Of a stretch of DNA of 64,000 bases, positions 26,067-36,826 are shown piece by piece. Source of the DNA: Cycloclasticus sp. GTDB taxonomy: Bacteria > Pseudomonadota > Gammaproteobacteria > Methylococcales > Cycloclasticaceae. Position 1 is the stretch's first letter; each line of letters begins with the position of its first letter. The position numbers and the translations under genes are program-made. A model generated the notes under the pieces. It was not told the origin of the DNA and did not search any database. It saw only the letters and a list, made by a program, of their open reading frames with translations. The DNA is taken from assembly GCA_040743155.1 (NCBI GenBank), contig JBFLJU010000001.1, forward strand, positions 496,001 to 560,000, in the 5' to 3' direction.

Positions 26067-26398
26067 ATGGCTCTCCGATAGTCATAAGTTGTACTGCTAA
26101 AATGGTGGGGTAGAACGCTCACTTATTAAAGCGCGATGAACTCGCATCCGGTGCAGTCAACTCAATACACTTTAATTAGTAACGCCAAAGATAGTATCAC
26201 TAAAATAAATATAATAATATTCCCTAAATAACGATCCGGATTAGAAACACGAGCACCTACATGGTTGTTAAATTCAATGCGAACTTGGAGATAAGTTCGC
26301 TTGATTTAGGTGATGCACGCACAGATTATTTAACGCCAGTAATCTCCCTCCAGCACAGGTTAATTGTTTATTATCTGTAAAGACTATTCACAGGAAAT
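26067..26398. other. Intergenic region between divergent genes
   Basis: These 332 bases hold no open frame of interest. A small hairpin, GCGAACTT/AAGTTCGC (26279-26300, loop GGAGAT), is the only clear structure. Promoters for the TPR gene and the thioredoxin-like gene must lie here; none is obvious. Confidence 0.5.
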
Positions 26399-26737
26399 AT
26401 GATGCAAGCCAACCCTACGGAATTTAATCCACATTATGCTGAAGATGCTCTAACTCATGAACAGGTTCGTGACATAGTCGGGGGTGCTCTTCTAGAGTTT
26501 GGCGCGCCGTGGTGTGGGCATTGTCAGGCTGCACAGGCCGCCGTGGAAGAAGCCCTGATAGGGCATAACAGCCTACCGCACTTAAAAGTATATGATGGAA
26601 AAGGCAAAAGGTTGGGGCGCGCATTTCAAGTAAAGCTTTGGCCAACACTCATTAAAATACATAACGGTGAGGAAGTAGCTCGCTTGGTTCGGCCTTTGCT
26701 TGCTGAAGAAATAAGGCAGTTAATAGAACAAAAATAA
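26399..26737 (+). CDS. Thioredoxin-like protein
   Basis: A 112-residue cytoplasmic protein with the active site APWCGHCQ near residues 37-44 and the cis-proline segment KLWPTLIKI near 79-87. No signal peptide. Length and fold match thioredoxin; the CGHC dipeptide is that of a more oxidising variant than CGPC. It is a single gene convergent with trhP. Confidence 0.85.
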   Translation: MMQANPTEFNPHYAEDALTHEQVRDIVGGALLEFGAPWCGHCQAAQAAVEEALIGHNSLPHLKVYDGKGKRLGRAFQVKLWPTLIKIHNGEEVARLVRPLLAEEIRQLIEQK

Positions 26738-26780
26738 GGGCTAAAAACGGCCTATTTTTCATTTAAACGACATCGTTACG

Positions 26781-28112
26781 TTAGCGGTCAATACGAGCGC
26801 TTTGTTCATCTAAATGCCGGCACAAAAGGTAAGAACCTGCATTTTTAACGGGTATATCTAGCGGTAACCATACTTGATAGCCACTCCCTGCCGCACATTC
26901 TATCGGCTGGCCTTTCTTATCCGTCATGCTGTTTAGTTGAAAAGAAATATTGCCATTGGGAGTCACTAATTCTAAATTATCACCGATTGAAAACTTGTTT
27001 TTTACATTTATCAACACAGAATTCTTTTCAGTGTCCGTTTCTATCACTTCGCCAACAAATAACTGCCGTTGACTACGTGAACTACTGTCGCGGTAGCGTT
27101 GCATTTCTTGTGGTGCGTGTATTTCAAAGAAACCATCGGTATAGCCTCGGTGCGCTAAGTTTTCTAGTTCATACATCAAGCTGGGGTCAAACTTTTTGCC
27201 GCTGACGGCATCATCAATAGCACGGCGATAAATTTGTGCAGTACGAGCCGTGTAGTAAAAAGACTTGGTACGTCCTTCAATTTTTAAACAATCAATTCCC
27301 ATGTCTACCAAACGATGAACATGCTCAACCGCACGTAAATCTCGTGAATTCATAATGTAGGTGCCGTGTTCATCTTCTTCAATGGGCATAAACTCGCCAG
27401 GTCGACCTTGTTCTTCCAGTAAATATTGTTGCGAAGCCAACTCAATATCACCTGGCTTCCATACGCCGGTATTTTCAATACTACTGTCCGTATCATTATT
27501 GCTGACTTTGTAATTCCAACGACAAGAATTGGTACAAGTTCCTTGGTTGGGGTCGCGGTGGTTAAAATAGCCAGAGAGCAGGCAACGGCCTGAATAGGCA
27601 ATGCATAAAGCACCGTGAATAAAGACTTCAAGTTCGATATCAGGGCAATCGTCACGAATGGTCGCAATCTCATCGAGTGATAATTCACGAGAAAGAATGA
27701 TGCGCTCAATACCTACAGATTGCCAAAACTTAACCGACGGCGAGTTGAGCGTATTGGCTTGTACCGATAAATGAATAGGCACGTCGGGCCAGCGCTCTTT
27801 GATCATCATAATCAGCCCAGGATCCGCCATAATCAGCGCATCTGGTTTCATATCAATAATAGGCTCCATGTCCTTCATAAAGGTTTTGATTTTTGCGGTA
27901 TGCGGCAGAATATTGGTGGCAACAAAAAACTTTTTTCCCAGTTCATGGGCTCGATTAATGCCGGCTTCTAGGTTCGGTAGTCGAAAGTCATTATTACGTA
28001 CGCGCAAACTGTATCGAGGTAGTCCCGCATAAACAGCGTCAGCGCCATAAGCGAAGGCAAAATCCATATTCTTAATTAATCCGGCTGGCGAGAGTAATTC
28101 GGGTTTTTTCAT
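26781..28112 (-). CDS. trhP: tRNA uridine-34 5-hydroxylation protein TrhP (U32 peptidase family, YegQ)
   Basis: A 443-residue protein of the U32 family, starting MKKPELLSPAGLIKNMDFAFAYGADAVYAGL. It carries the typical cysteine set (EVFIHGALCIAYSGRCLLSGY, RDPNQGTCTNSCRWNY) thought to hold an Fe-S cluster, and MNSRDLRAVEHVHRLVDMGIDCLKIEGR. In E. coli this protein makes 5-hydroxyuridine at position 34 of tRNA using prephenate, in parallel with oxygen-dependent TrhO, which is also present in this window at 52948. Confidence 0.9.
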   Translation of the reverse strand: MKKPELLSPAGLIKNMDFAFAYGADAVYAGLPRYSLRVRNNDFRLPNLEAGINRAHELGKKFFVATNILPHTAKIKTFMKDMEPIIDMKPDALIMADPGLIMMIKERWPDVPIHLSVQANTLNSPSVKFWQSVGIERIILSRELSLDEIATIRDDCPDIELEVFIHGALCIAYSGRCLLSGYFNHRDPNQGTCTNSCRWNYKVSNNDTDSSIENTGVWKPGDIELASQQYLLEEQGRPGEFMPIEEDEHGTYIMNSRDLRAVEHVHRLVDMGIDCLKIEGRTKSFYYTARTAQIYRRAIDDAVSGKKFDPSLMYELENLAHRGYTDGFFEIHAPQEMQRYRDSSSRSQRQLFVGEVIETDTEKNSVLINVKNKFSIGDNLELVTPNGNISFQLNSMTDKKGQPIECAAGSGYQVWLPLDIPVKNAGSYLLCRHLDEQSARIDR

Positions 28113-28269
28113 GGTGCTGTATCGAGAGTGAGAAAGCGCGCATTATAAAAGCAAACAATCTAGGGGTTAAGGCAGTACATAACATCGTTTTAACTTCCCT
28201 CACTGTTTCATGATATAGCTCAATAAACAGATCAAGTTTGAGGCTTAGAATAATTTTTTTACGACTTGG

Positions 28270-29487
28270 ATGATGCTGATGGATTTTGATATTGCGATTA
28301 TTGGTGCTGGCCCTGCTGGTTTAAGTTTCGCTTGTTCGTTAAAGGATAGCGGTTTGAAATTGCTGGTGCTTGAAAAGCAAAGTAAAGCGGATTTAGCCAC
28401 ACCCAACAATGATGGGCGAGATATTGCCTTAACCCATTTCTCACGTGACGTGATGATGAAACAAGGCAGTTGGCAGCGTATTAAAGACGCCAACATTTCA
28501 CCACTAAAGCACGCTGAAGTAATTGATGGCGACTCGCCCTATGTTTTACGGTTCGAAGCCCCCAAAAAAGATACCTCATTGGGCTTTCTAATTTCTAACC
28601 ACATTATTCGCCAAGCCATTTTTGAAGAGTTTAATACGCTTGATAATGTCACCTTGATGGATGAAACCGAAGTAAGTTGTGTCAGCACGAATGATCAAGC
28701 TGGAACGGTTCAATTAAAGGGTGGCACATCTTTTCAGGTATCTCTTATTGTGGCTGCGGACACGCGGTTTTCATTAAGCAGGCAGCAAATGGGGATTTCA
28801 ACCGATTCACATGACTTTGGCCGCACTGCCATTGTCTGCCAAATGGAGCATGCATTGAGCCATAACAATACTGCATTTGAGTGCTTCCATTATGGGCAAA
28901 CTTTGGCTGCCTTACCGATGCCAAAGAATACCTCATCTATTGTTATCACCTTGCCATCAACGAAAGCGAAAACTGTCTTGGGCATGAGCAATGAAACCTT
29001 TAATGCTGATATGGAAAAGCGCTTAAACTCGCAGCTAGGTAAAATGACTCAGTTAGATAAAAGATATTCTTATCCCTTGGTCGGCGTACATGCTAATAAA
29101 TTTGTTAGCCAACGTTTTGCATTAATTGGGGATGCAGCCGTGGGTATGCACCCCGTTACCGCGCATGGTTTTAATTTGGGTTTAAGTGGTCAAGAAATAT
29201 TGGCTACGGAGCTTATTCAAGCGAAGAAAAAAGGCCGTGATTTTTATTCTGATGATGTTTTAAAAGCCTATCAGCGTAAGCACATGCTCATTACGCGCCC
29301 CTTGTATCACGGTACAAATATGGTGGTGGACTTGTTCACTAATGATAGTTTTCCGGCAACCATTTTAAGAAAGGCTGTTTTACGATTAAGCAACAATATC
29401 CCGCCAGTAAAGTGGGCTATTCAACATAAGCTGATGGCAAAAAAACAAATGGAATCACTGCTGCCACCCTTTCCATCGTTATTTTAG
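28270..29487 (+). CDS. ubiM: FAD-dependent ubiquinone-biosynthesis hydroxylase (UbiM-like)
   Basis: A 405-residue flavoprotein with the GxGxxG fold at the start (DIAIIGAGPAGLSFACSL), DGRDIALTHFSRDVM, and the second FAD motif FALIGDAAVGMHPVTAHGFNLGLSG. All mark the UbiH/UbiF/COQ6 group. The DFGRTAIVCQMEHALSH and TRPLYHGTN segments fit my memory of UbiM. It hydroxylates the ubiquinone ring, by inference at C5 among others. ATG 28279 is an alternative start three codons in. Confidence 0.75.
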   Translation: MMLMDFDIAIIGAGPAGLSFACSLKDSGLKLLVLEKQSKADLATPNNDGRDIALTHFSRDVMMKQGSWQRIKDANISPLKHAEVIDGDSPYVLRFEAPKKDTSLGFLISNHIIRQAIFEEFNTLDNVTLMDETEVSCVSTNDQAGTVQLKGGTSFQVSLIVAADTRFSLSRQQMGISTDSHDFGRTAIVCQMEHALSHNNTAFECFHYGQTLAALPMPKNTSSIVITLPSTKAKTVLGMSNETFNADMEKRLNSQLGKMTQLDKRYSYPLVGVHANKFVSQRFALIGDAAVGMHPVTAHGFNLGLSGQEILATELIQAKKKGRDFYSDDVLKAYQRKHMLITRPLYHGTNMVVDLFTNDSFPATILRKAVLRLSNNIPPVKWAIQHKLMAKKQMESLLPPFPSLF

Positions 29488-29681
29488 CGAGAGTAAAGTT
29501 AAGTAGCATAAAGGGTTTAGGCGGCTCATTTTTTATAACTAGCCCCTTGTGCATCTAATAAAAAGTTCTGTTTTTGTTGGTAATGAATTTTGCACGAATT
29601 TTTTGATCAAATAACTGAACCAATGAGGTGGTATGCTGAGGCATCACCTTTAATATTTATTAGTTTTTCGGACGTATAAAT

Positions 29682-30698
29682 ATGAAACTTATTGATGTTG
29701 ATACGCTAACGCAAATTATTTCCCGAACGGGGTTGGAGCGTTTTAATTTGCAATTGCTTCAGCTGTTGGAGCAAGACTTTTCTCATTGGGAAGCATTCCA
29801 AAAATCGCCTCGGCACGTGACCAGTTACCCGCATGGGGTGATTGAGTTAATGCCTTGCGCGAATGATGAGTTTTATAGTTTCAAATATGTGAACGGGCAC
29901 CCCGCTAATACTCGCGAGGGCAAGCTTTGCGTGGTTGCAATGGGTCTGTTGGCCGAGGTTCAACATGGTTATCCGTTAATGTTGTGTGAAATGACCTTAT
30001 TAACCGCACTGAGAACGGCGGCGACTGCTGCGTTGGGGGCAAAGTATTTGGCGCGAAAAAATAGTCGGCATTTGGCGCTTATTGGTACCGGTGCGCAGGC
30101 TGAGTTTCAGGCATATGCGATGCTGGCGCAGCGCCCTATTCAACAGATTAGTTATTTCGATATTGACCCGCGCGCGATGGATAAGTTTGAGAAAAATATG
30201 GCAGCGTCTGCTGTGGAGCTTGTACGGTGTGAAAGCGTGGCTGAGGCGGTATCTTCTGCCGATATTATTGTCACCGCGACGGCAGCTAAACAACAGGTGG
30301 AATTGTTTGGCATTGAGCAGCTGAAGCAGGGCGTGCATATTCATGCCATGGGCGGTGATTGTTTGGGGAAAACAGAGTTTTCATTGGACGTTCTGCAACA
30401 ATGCAAAGTGGTGGTTGAGTATGTTCCGCAAAGTAAAGTCGAAGGGGAAATACAACAGGGCAACGAGTCGTTGATTCATGCTGAACTTTGGGAAGTTATC
30501 ACGGGGAAAAAATCAGGCAGGTTAAACGATCACGAGATGACCTTTTTTGACGCGGTCGGGTTTGCGCTCGAAGATTTTTCTATCTTAAAGTTGGTTTACC
30601 AATTAGCCAGAGAGATGAACGTGGGCAAAGACATTGATTTGATTCCTCAATTGGATGACGCAAAAGATTTATTTAGTTTGTTGAAAACAGAGCGCTAA
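29682..30698 (+). CDS. Ornithine cyclodeaminase family protein
   Basis: A 338-residue protein with a Rossmann segment (HLALIGTGAQAEFQAYAML, about residues 127-145) and LMLCEMTLLTALRTAATAALGAKYLA, as in ornithine cyclodeaminase/mu-crystallin. GDCLGKTEFSLDVL holds the catalytic-aspartate region. It would turn ornithine into proline and ammonia using NAD. The neighbouring arginase, convergent with four bases between the stops, supplies ornithine, which supports this specificity. Confidence 0.88.
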   Translation: MKLIDVDTLTQIISRTGLERFNLQLLQLLEQDFSHWEAFQKSPRHVTSYPHGVIELMPCANDEFYSFKYVNGHPANTREGKLCVVAMGLLAEVQHGYPLMLCEMTLLTALRTAATAALGAKYLARKNSRHLALIGTGAQAEFQAYAMLAQRPIQQISYFDIDPRAMDKFEKNMAASAVELVRCESVAEAVSSADIIVTATAAKQQVELFGIEQLKQGVHIHAMGGDCLGKTEFSLDVLQQCKVVVEYVPQSKVEGEIQQGNESLIHAELWEVITGKKSGRLNDHEMTFFDAVGFALEDFSILKLVYQLAREMNVGKDIDLIPQLDDAKDLFSLLKTER

Positions 30699-30701
30699 AG
30701 G

Positions 30702-31637
30702 CTAGTTATCAAACAGGGCCGTGATCAACCGAAGAATCAGTTTTTCGGTTTTCTGCTCGATATCATTGCTCGGATTAAACTCACTGATTTCAAGGCCAAC
30801 TAATTTGTTTTTATAAGTAAAATTATTAAACATAGAAATAAGCATAGCTCCCGCAATTCCATCTTTCTCGGGTGTTTCAACAGCGGGTGCATCTTCAGGG
30901 GTAATAGCATCTAGGTCTAGGCTGATGCCAAGCACATCACATCGTGTTAACAAGTCTTCAGCAAGGTTGTTGAGTTGTTGGGATGGCGCTATGTTGTGCA
31001 ACAGCTGTTGCATGCTATAGATGCTCGCATTTGCCTTGTTTAGTAATACGAGTTCCTCTGGTTCATAACTACGTGCGCCTAAAAGTGATAGGTTCTCACC
31101 CAGTAAATAAGGGTGTTCGGTGTGTTGATTTAGCGGTAGTTGCGGATACGTTGCCTGTAAGTTTTTATCAGCCTTGTTCAGCAGAACCGATAGCGGCATA
31201 CCGTGCAAATTCCCCGATGGCGATGTATCCAGCGTATGCGAATCAAGATGCGCATCTATCCAGATAAGCCCCAGAGTTTTTGTTGGCATTGCCTGTATTA
31301 CGCCAGACCACGTACCGATAGCACTTGAGTGATCACCAGCGACAACGAGGAATGGTCGATCTGCGGTGTTATTACTGACGTTTTGCAACGTATGCTGATA
31401 CGTTAAAGAAGCCACTTGATGATTTATTTCATGAAGACAACTAAGCGAGTTTGCAGGGCAATCAACGGCGGTTATGATTTTTCTCCAGCATAACTCAAGG
31501 TTTTTATGGCTTAAATAATCTTGAAATGGTGAGCAGCGAATAACGTAAGGCGCGTTGTCGCAGGCTTCTTGCGACCCTCCAAAACAGGCAGCAACACCAA
31601 TGGTATTAATGAGCGTAATGGCTTGATTTGAGTCCAT
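30702..31637 (-). CDS. rocF: Arginase
   Basis: A 311-residue ureohydrolase with the Mn-binding motifs GDHSSAIG, IDAHLDSHT followed by SGNLHGMPLS, and SLDLDAITPEDAPAV. These suit arginase (arginine to ornithine and urea) better than agmatinase. Together with the facing ornithine cyclodeaminase it forms an arginine-to-proline route. Confidence 0.88.
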   Translation of the reverse strand: MDSNQAITLINTIGVAACFGGSQEACDNAPYVIRCSPFQDYLSHKNLELCWRKIITAVDCPANSLSCLHEINHQVASLTYQHTLQNVSNNTADRPFLVVAGDHSSAIGTWSGVIQAMPTKTLGLIWIDAHLDSHTLDTSPSGNLHGMPLSVLLNKADKNLQATYPQLPLNQHTEHPYLLGENLSLLGARSYEPEELVLLNKANASIYSMQQLLHNIAPSQQLNNLAEDLLTRCDVLGISLDLDAITPEDAPAVETPEKDGIAGAMLISMFNNFTYKNKLVGLEISEFNPSNDIEQKTEKLILRLITALFDN

Positions 31638-31846
31638 GTCTCGGCCTTTTTCAAATCCTGTTTAAATGGTAACTTTCCTTCTCCATCTGCTACCAGTTTA
31701 GTTGGTCTATAGGTCAATTTACAATATATCTCGTCAATAAAAATTTAAGTACAGATGCAAAAATGAGCGTGTCTTATATAAAACGTTATACACTTAAGAC
31801 TTGAGTTTTAGCCAACACAAAACACGAAGATAAATGGTGGTTTTAT

Positions 31847-34585
31847 ATGGCATTTAAATACTTTAGAAAGTTTCAGGATCAACCAACGCAGGCTGAGAGC
31901 CCAGCAAACTGGCATGCTGAAAGCATCGCACAGGTCGTAGAGTCACTCGACACGACAACAGAAGGTCTGTCTTTACAAGAAGTGAATGACAGGCTAGCTC
32001 GGTATGGCCAAAATAGCCTGCCTGAGGCTAAAACACGCGGTCCTGTATGGCGGTTTCTCTACCAATTTCATAATGTACTGATTTATGTATTGATTGTTGC
32101 AGGCATTGTTACGGCTATGCTGGGGCATTGGGTGGATGCCGGTGTCATCCTAGCGGTGGTTATTCTCAATGCGCTTATTGGCTTCGTACAGGAAGGGAAG
32201 GCCGAGGATGCTCTACGGGCGATAAAACAAATGCTTTCCCCAAATGCCATGGTGTTACGAGATGACCGGCAAAAGATGATTCGTGCTGAAGAGTTAGTGC
32301 CCGGTGATATCGTTTTGCTACAACCCGGTGATAAGGTGCCGGCAGATCTTCGGTTGCTGCATGTTAAGGGGCTGCAAATTCAAGAATCGGTGTTGACGGG
32401 TGAGTCGATGGCGGTAGAAAAGGTGACCGATCCGGTTGCGCATGGTGCGGTGATTGGCGACCGTCGTTGCATGGCTTTTTCTGGCACGCTAGTAACGCAT
32501 GGCCAAGGCAGAGGGGTGGTGGTTGAGACGGGCGCACGCACTGAGATTGGCTTGATCAGCACGTTGGTGTCAGAAGTGGAGTCAGTGACAACGCCGCTGT
32601 TTCGTCAAATGGCACAGTTTAGTCGTTGGCTTACATTAGCCATTCTTGCTATTGCCATTGTTACTTTTGTTTTTGGCACGTTGGTGCGTGATTATGCGGT
32701 AGCAGAAATGTTTCTTGCTGCGGTCAGCTTGGCGGTGGCGGCAATTCCTGAGGGGTTACCGGCGATTATGACGATTACGTTGGCGATTGGTGTGCAGCGC
32801 ATGGCACGGCGTAATGCCATTATTCGACGGCTTCCTGCGGTTGAGACATTGGGGGCAGTGACGGTTATTTGCTCAGATAAAACAGGCACGCTGACTAAGA
32901 ATGAAATGACGGTTCGTGTGATAGCGACCACGAATAGCGTTTTTGAGTTGGCTGGCACTGGCTACGATCCCCATGGCGCAATTTCACTGTCGAATCGAGA
33001 TGTACTACCAGAGGAAAGACCACTCCTGCGGGAAACGATTAGGGCTGCGGTGCTCTGCAATGAGACGTCTCTAGAACAAGGAAAGGATGAGTGGCTTGTC
33101 CACGGCGACCCGATGGAGGGGGCGTTACTCGTAGCGGGTTTGAAAGCGGGGTTGGATATTGAGGAAGAGGCTAAACAATACCCACGCACCGATCTGATTC
33201 CTTTTGAGTCAGAGCATCGTTTTATGGCGACGCTTAATCATAGTCACAGTGGTGAGGCATTTATATTTTTGAAAGGCGCGCCCGAACGCGTGCTGGAGAT
33301 GTGTGTGCAACAAAGAACGCTTGTTGGGGAAGAACCAATAGATAGGGCGTACTGGCTAAACCGTATCGAAGAGATGGCGCAGCACGGTCAGCGCATTTTA
33401 GCGATAGCCTTTAAGCCAGTAGACAACGAACAAATGACGTTAACGTTTAGCGATGTAGATGACGGGTTGATCATGCTGGGCATGTTTGGCTTGATAGATC
33501 CGCCTCGCGATGGCGTTGTTGAGGCAGTAAAAGCCTGTGATAGAGCCGGTATTCGAGTGAAAATGATCACAGGTGACCACGGTGCTACCGCCCTTGCTAT
33601 CGCTCGCAAACTCAATCTCGTTAATACGGCTGAGGCGCTGACGGGGCAGGCGCTTGAATCAATGAATGAAGGTGAACTGCGGCAGCAGGTGCAAAATATC
33701 GATGTGTATGCGCGTGTTAATCCGGAGCATAAGTTGCGCTTAGTCAAACTGATGCAGGAGCAAGGCTCAATCGTTGCGATGACGGGCGACGGGGTTAACG
33801 ATGCGCCTGCTTTGAAACGTGCTGACGTAGGCACTGCGATGGGCCATAACGGCACTGAGGCGGCCAAGGAAGCCGCAGAAATGGTGCTGGCTGATGATGA
33901 CTTTACATCCATCATGCATGCAGTAGAGGAAGGCCGTACTGTCTACGATAACTTGAAGAAGGCTATTTTGTTTATTTTGCCGACCAACGGGGGTGAGGCA
34001 CTGATTATTTTAGCCGCTATCTTATTTGGCTTTCATCAACTGCCGTTAACGCCGGTGCAGATACTTTGGGTGAACATGGCGACCGCTGTTACGTTGGCGT
34101 TGTCGCTGGCATTTGAACCGCCCGAAGACAATGTTATGCGGCGTCCACCACGCAATGCTCACGAGCCGATGCTGACATCGCACTTAATTTGGCGTGTTGC
34201 GTTTGTCTCGATTATTTTAATGTTAGGAACTTTCGGACTTTTTATTTGGGAGATGGAAAGGGGCGTTAGTATTGAATATGCGCGCACAGTCGCCGTTAAC
34301 ACCTTGGTTATGTTCGAGATTTTTTACCTGTTTAATTCTCGTTATATCACAGCACCTGTACTTAGTTGGGCAGGGTTTACCGGTAACCGTTATGTGTTGA
34401 TAGCGATAGTTATTCTGGTTATTTTTCAAGTGGGATTCACCTACCTTTCGCCGATGCAATCATTGTTTGGCACGGCGGCAATTGACCTCAACACCTGGTT
34501 GCGGATCGTCATTGTTGCCTCCTCCGTCTTGTTTCTCGTTGAGTTTGAAAAATATGTTGTACGGCTTAGGGCAAAAACGGGCTAA
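31847..34585 (+). CDS. Cation-transporting P-type ATPase (P2 type)
   Basis: A 912-residue pump with an N-terminal cation ATPase domain, TGES ([12 protein letters not shown]), PEGLPA in helix 4, the phosphorylation site [12 protein letters not shown] (Asp344), [11 protein letters not shown] in the nucleotide domain and [21 protein letters not shown]. No heavy-metal-binding N-terminal domain or CPC motif is present. The PEGLPA motif and C-terminal helices fit the Ca2+/Na+/K+-type group. The ion cannot be named with certainty. Single gene, divergent from arginase. Confidence 0.88.
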   Translation: MAFKYFRKFQDQPTQAESPANWHAESIAQVVESLDTTTEGLSLQEVNDRLARYGQNSLPEAKTRGPVWRFLYQFHNVLIYVLIVAGIVTAMLGHWVDAGVILAVVILNALIGFVQEGKAEDALRAIKQMLSPNAMVLRDDRQKMIRAEELVPGDIVLLQPGDKVPADLRLLHVKGLQIQESVLTGESMAVEKVTDPVAHGAVIGDRRCMAFSGTLVTHGQGRGVVVETGARTEIGLISTLVSEVESVTTPLFRQMAQFSRWLTLAILAIAIVTFVFGTLVRDYAVAEMFLAAVSLAVAAIPEGLPAIMTITLAIGVQRMARRNAIIRRLPAVETLGAVTVICSDKTGTLTKNEMTVRVIATTNSVFELAGTGYDPHGAISLSNRDVLPEERPLLRETIRAAVLCNETSLEQGKDEWLVHGDPMEGALLVAGLKAGLDIEEEAKQYPRTDLIPFESEHRFMATLNHSHSGEAFIFLKGAPERVLEMCVQQRTLVGEEPIDRAYWLNRIEEMAQHGQRILAIAFKPVDNEQMTLTFSDVDDGLIMLGMFGLIDPPRDGVVEAVKACDRAGIRVKMITGDHGATALAIARKLNLVNTAEALTGQALESMNEGELRQQVQNIDVYARVNPEHKLRLVKLMQEQGSIVAMTGDGVNDAPALKRADVGTAMGHNGTEAAKEAAEMVLADDDFTSIMHAVEEGRTVYDNLKKAILFILPTNGGEALIILAAILFGFHQLPLTPVQILWVNMATAVTLALSLAFEPPEDNVMRRPPRNAHEPMLTSHLIWRVAFVSIILMLGTFGLFIWEMERGVSIEYARTVAVNTLVMFEIFYLFNSRYITAPVLSWAGFTGNRYVLIAIVILVIFQVGFTYLSPMQSLFGTAAIDLNTWLRIVIVASSVLFLVEFEKYVVRLRAKTG

Positions 34586-34829
34586 GGTTTGCCATTAGCA
34601 ATGGCGTGGGCCGGTATAGAAAACGACCACTGAGTTGCTAGTTTCAGCAATCTTTAGGCGCAGCCGACACGGCTTAATTCAAGCTAGCCTGATATGAACA
34701 ACAGTGCGAATGCTGATATTATTGACAAGTATCGGTTCTTTTGGGCAGTAGCGTATTGCTAGAGTTTATGTGCTGCATTGTTTCTTTTAACCAGAATGAA
34801 TCGCTAGGTTAACTAAAAAGCAAATAGAG

Positions 34830-35753
34830 ATGCATTTACATACGTTAGAAAATTTACAGCACAATCACGATTTTTCTATTAAAAATAGTCAGGGTGAACG
34901 GCGTACACAATACGTTTTAATCCTTACAGCCATTACGATGGTGGTAGAGATAATAGCGGGCAGTGTTTTTGGCTCAATGGCATTGCTAGCAGATGGTTGG
35001 CATATGGGGACGCACGTCGCTGCATTTTTAATCACCATATACGCTTATCGTTATGCGCGTAAGCACAAGCATAGTAGGGCGTATTCTTTTGGCACGGGCA
35101 AGGTAGGTGTTTTAGGTGGCTTTGCCAGTGCTGTCGCTTTGGCGGTTGTAGCCTTACTGATGCTAGTTGAATCTTTGCACCGACTTATTGAGCCACAAAT
35201 GATTCAGTTTGATGCGGCCATTGGCGTGGCGGTTCTTGGTTTGCTCATCAATGTTATCAGTGCGCTTCTATTGAAGGACGAACATACACACGAACACGAT
35301 CACGGCCATGATCACAATTTAAAAGCAGCCTATATGCACGTATTAGCGGATGCATTAACGTCGTTGCTGGCTATTGTGGCGCTGCTGTCAGGAAAGTATT
35401 TTGGTTGGTCTTGGCTTGACCCTGTGATGGGCGTCGTCGGCGCGATCATTATCACGCGTTGGTCTTATGGCTTGGTAAAACAAACAAGTCCAATTTTGCT
35501 AGATGGTAGTATTGACGAGCAATACAAATTAGCGATTAAAGAAAGTATTGAGCGAGACTCGGATAATCGCATTGCCGATATTCACATCTGGAGAATTAGC
35601 GCGAGCCATTATGCCGCAATCATTTCATTGGTGACGGACAGTCCGAAACCAACGGAATATTACAAGGCACTATTGGCGGACTTTGATCGACTATCTCACG
35701 TCACTATTGAGGTTCATGAGTGCAAAGATGACCCTTGTGAAGTACACGATTGA
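34830..35753 (+). CDS. dmeF: Cation diffusion facilitator DmeF (Co/Ni/Cd efflux)
   Basis: A 307-residue CDF protein with six transmembrane helices, the metal-site motifs SMALLADGWHMGTH (HxxxD-like, helix 2) and YMHVLADALTSLLAI (helix 5), and a His-rich loop HTHEHDHGHDHN between helices 4 and 5. The opening MHLHTLENLQHNHDF is typical of DmeF. It exports divalent metal ions by proton exchange. No DmeR-type regulator is adjacent. Confidence 0.88.
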   Translation: MHLHTLENLQHNHDFSIKNSQGERRTQYVLILTAITMVVEIIAGSVFGSMALLADGWHMGTHVAAFLITIYAYRYARKHKHSRAYSFGTGKVGVLGGFASAVALAVVALLMLVESLHRLIEPQMIQFDAAIGVAVLGLLINVISALLLKDEHTHEHDHGHDHNLKAAYMHVLADALTSLLAIVALLSGKYFGWSWLDPVMGVVGAIIITRWSYGLVKQTSPILLDGSIDEQYKLAIKESIERDSDNRIADIHIWRISASHYAAIISLVTDSPKPTEYYKALLADFDRLSHVTIEVHECKDDPCEVHD

Positions 35754-35904
35754 CAATCCCCATCATGAACGTGTGACGAGTAAAATATAGAGAATTTTGA
35801 ATTTTAGTGTCGACCTTGGAAAACTTGCTTCTCGTGGGTGGACGAATATGTCGGTATTAAGGGTTTTAGGAGCGATAAGCTAATCTCTAATCTTGTTTGT
35901 AGTA

Positions 35905-35915
35905 CCCCCCCCCCC
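35905..35915 (+). repeat. C11 homopolymer upstream of the EamA-type transporter
   Basis: Eleven cytosines followed by G and six T lie 13-23 bases before the apparent Shine-Dalgarno GGAG. Such tracts slip easily and can change promoter or leader spacing. It is not part of any frame with a start codon. Confidence 0.85.
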
Positions 35916-35926
35916 GTTTTTTAATT

Positions 35927-36826
35927 TTGGAGATAACGATTAACGCTTTTTTATCTATTCCTGTGGGTATTCGCTATATGATTTTGAGTGCCTTGGCATT
36001 CAGCATTATGGCGTTATTCGTAAAGCTGGCGGGGGATCGCGGAATACCCGTTTTAGAAATTGTAGCGGCGCGCTCGGTGGTTTCTCTGTTTATCAGCTAT
36101 GTAGGCCTTAGAAGCGCTGGTGTTGATCTGCTAGGTAAGCGTAAAGGCTTGTTAATAGCGCGCGGGTTATTTGGCTTTGCCGCTTTAATTTGTGTGTTCT
36201 ATGCGATTACCCACATGCCGTTGGCAGAAGCGATGGTTTTGCAATATTTACACCCTATGTTCACCGCTGTGCTGGCCTTTTTCTTTTTAAAAGAACGGCT
36301 AAGCCTAGGCACGCTGATTTGTATTTTATTAAGTTTCGTTGGTGTGCTGATAATTGTACAGCCAAGTTTTTTGTTTGCCTCGCCGGTGGTCAGTTTTAGT
36401 GGCTTCACTGTTATGGTTGCTATTGCTGGTGCGTTGGGTAGCGCGGTGGCATATACAATAGTGCGTGCGCTGAGTAAAACAGAACACCCCTTGGTCATCA
36501 TTTTATATTTTCCACTTTTGTCTTTGCCTGCGAGCATAGTTTTATTGTGGGGAAATTTTGTGATGCCGGAGGGGATTACGTGGTTCTATTTATTAGCGAT
36601 AGGCGTTGCAACGCAAATAGGTCAAGTTGGGCTGACTAAAAGCATGCAAACTGAAGCCGCCGCTCGGGCAACCAGTTTTGGTTATTTACAGGTTGTTTTT
36701 GCCATAATGCTAGGTATTATTTTCTATCAAGAATACCCGAGTGTTGAGACCTTAGTGGGTGCGGGCTTGATTATTGTCGGTGTGTCGCTCAATGTAATGT
36801 GGAAGAAAAAAATAAAGGAGAGATAA
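35927..36826 (+). CDS. EamA/DMT family permease
   Basis: About 295-299 residues with ten transmembrane helices in two EamA repeats (IRYMILSALAFSIMALFVKLAG... MPLAEAMVLQYLHPMFTAVLAFFFLKERL...; second repeat GALGSAVAYTIVRALSKTEHP...). The start is uncertain. A TTG at 35927 is the first possible start; GGAG at 35929-35932 is ideally placed for an ATT codon at 35939, which would give the family-like start (M)NAFLSIPVG; the first ATG is at 35978, inside the first helix. The ATT may be a mutated ATG. Its stop is directly followed by ppiC. Substrate unknown. Confidence 0.8.
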   Translation: MEITINAFLSIPVGIRYMILSALAFSIMALFVKLAGDRGIPVLEIVAARSVVSLFISYVGLRSAGVDLLGKRKGLLIARGLFGFAALICVFYAITHMPLAEAMVLQYLHPMFTAVLAFFFLKERLSLGTLICILLSFVGVLIIVQPSFLFASPVVSFSGFTVMVAIAGALGSAVAYTIVRALSKTEHPLVIILYFPLLSLPASIVLLWGNFVMPEGITWFYLLAIGVATQIGQVGLTKSMQTEAAARATSFGYLQVVFAIMLGIIFYQEYPSVETLVGAGLIIVGVSLNVMWKKKIKER

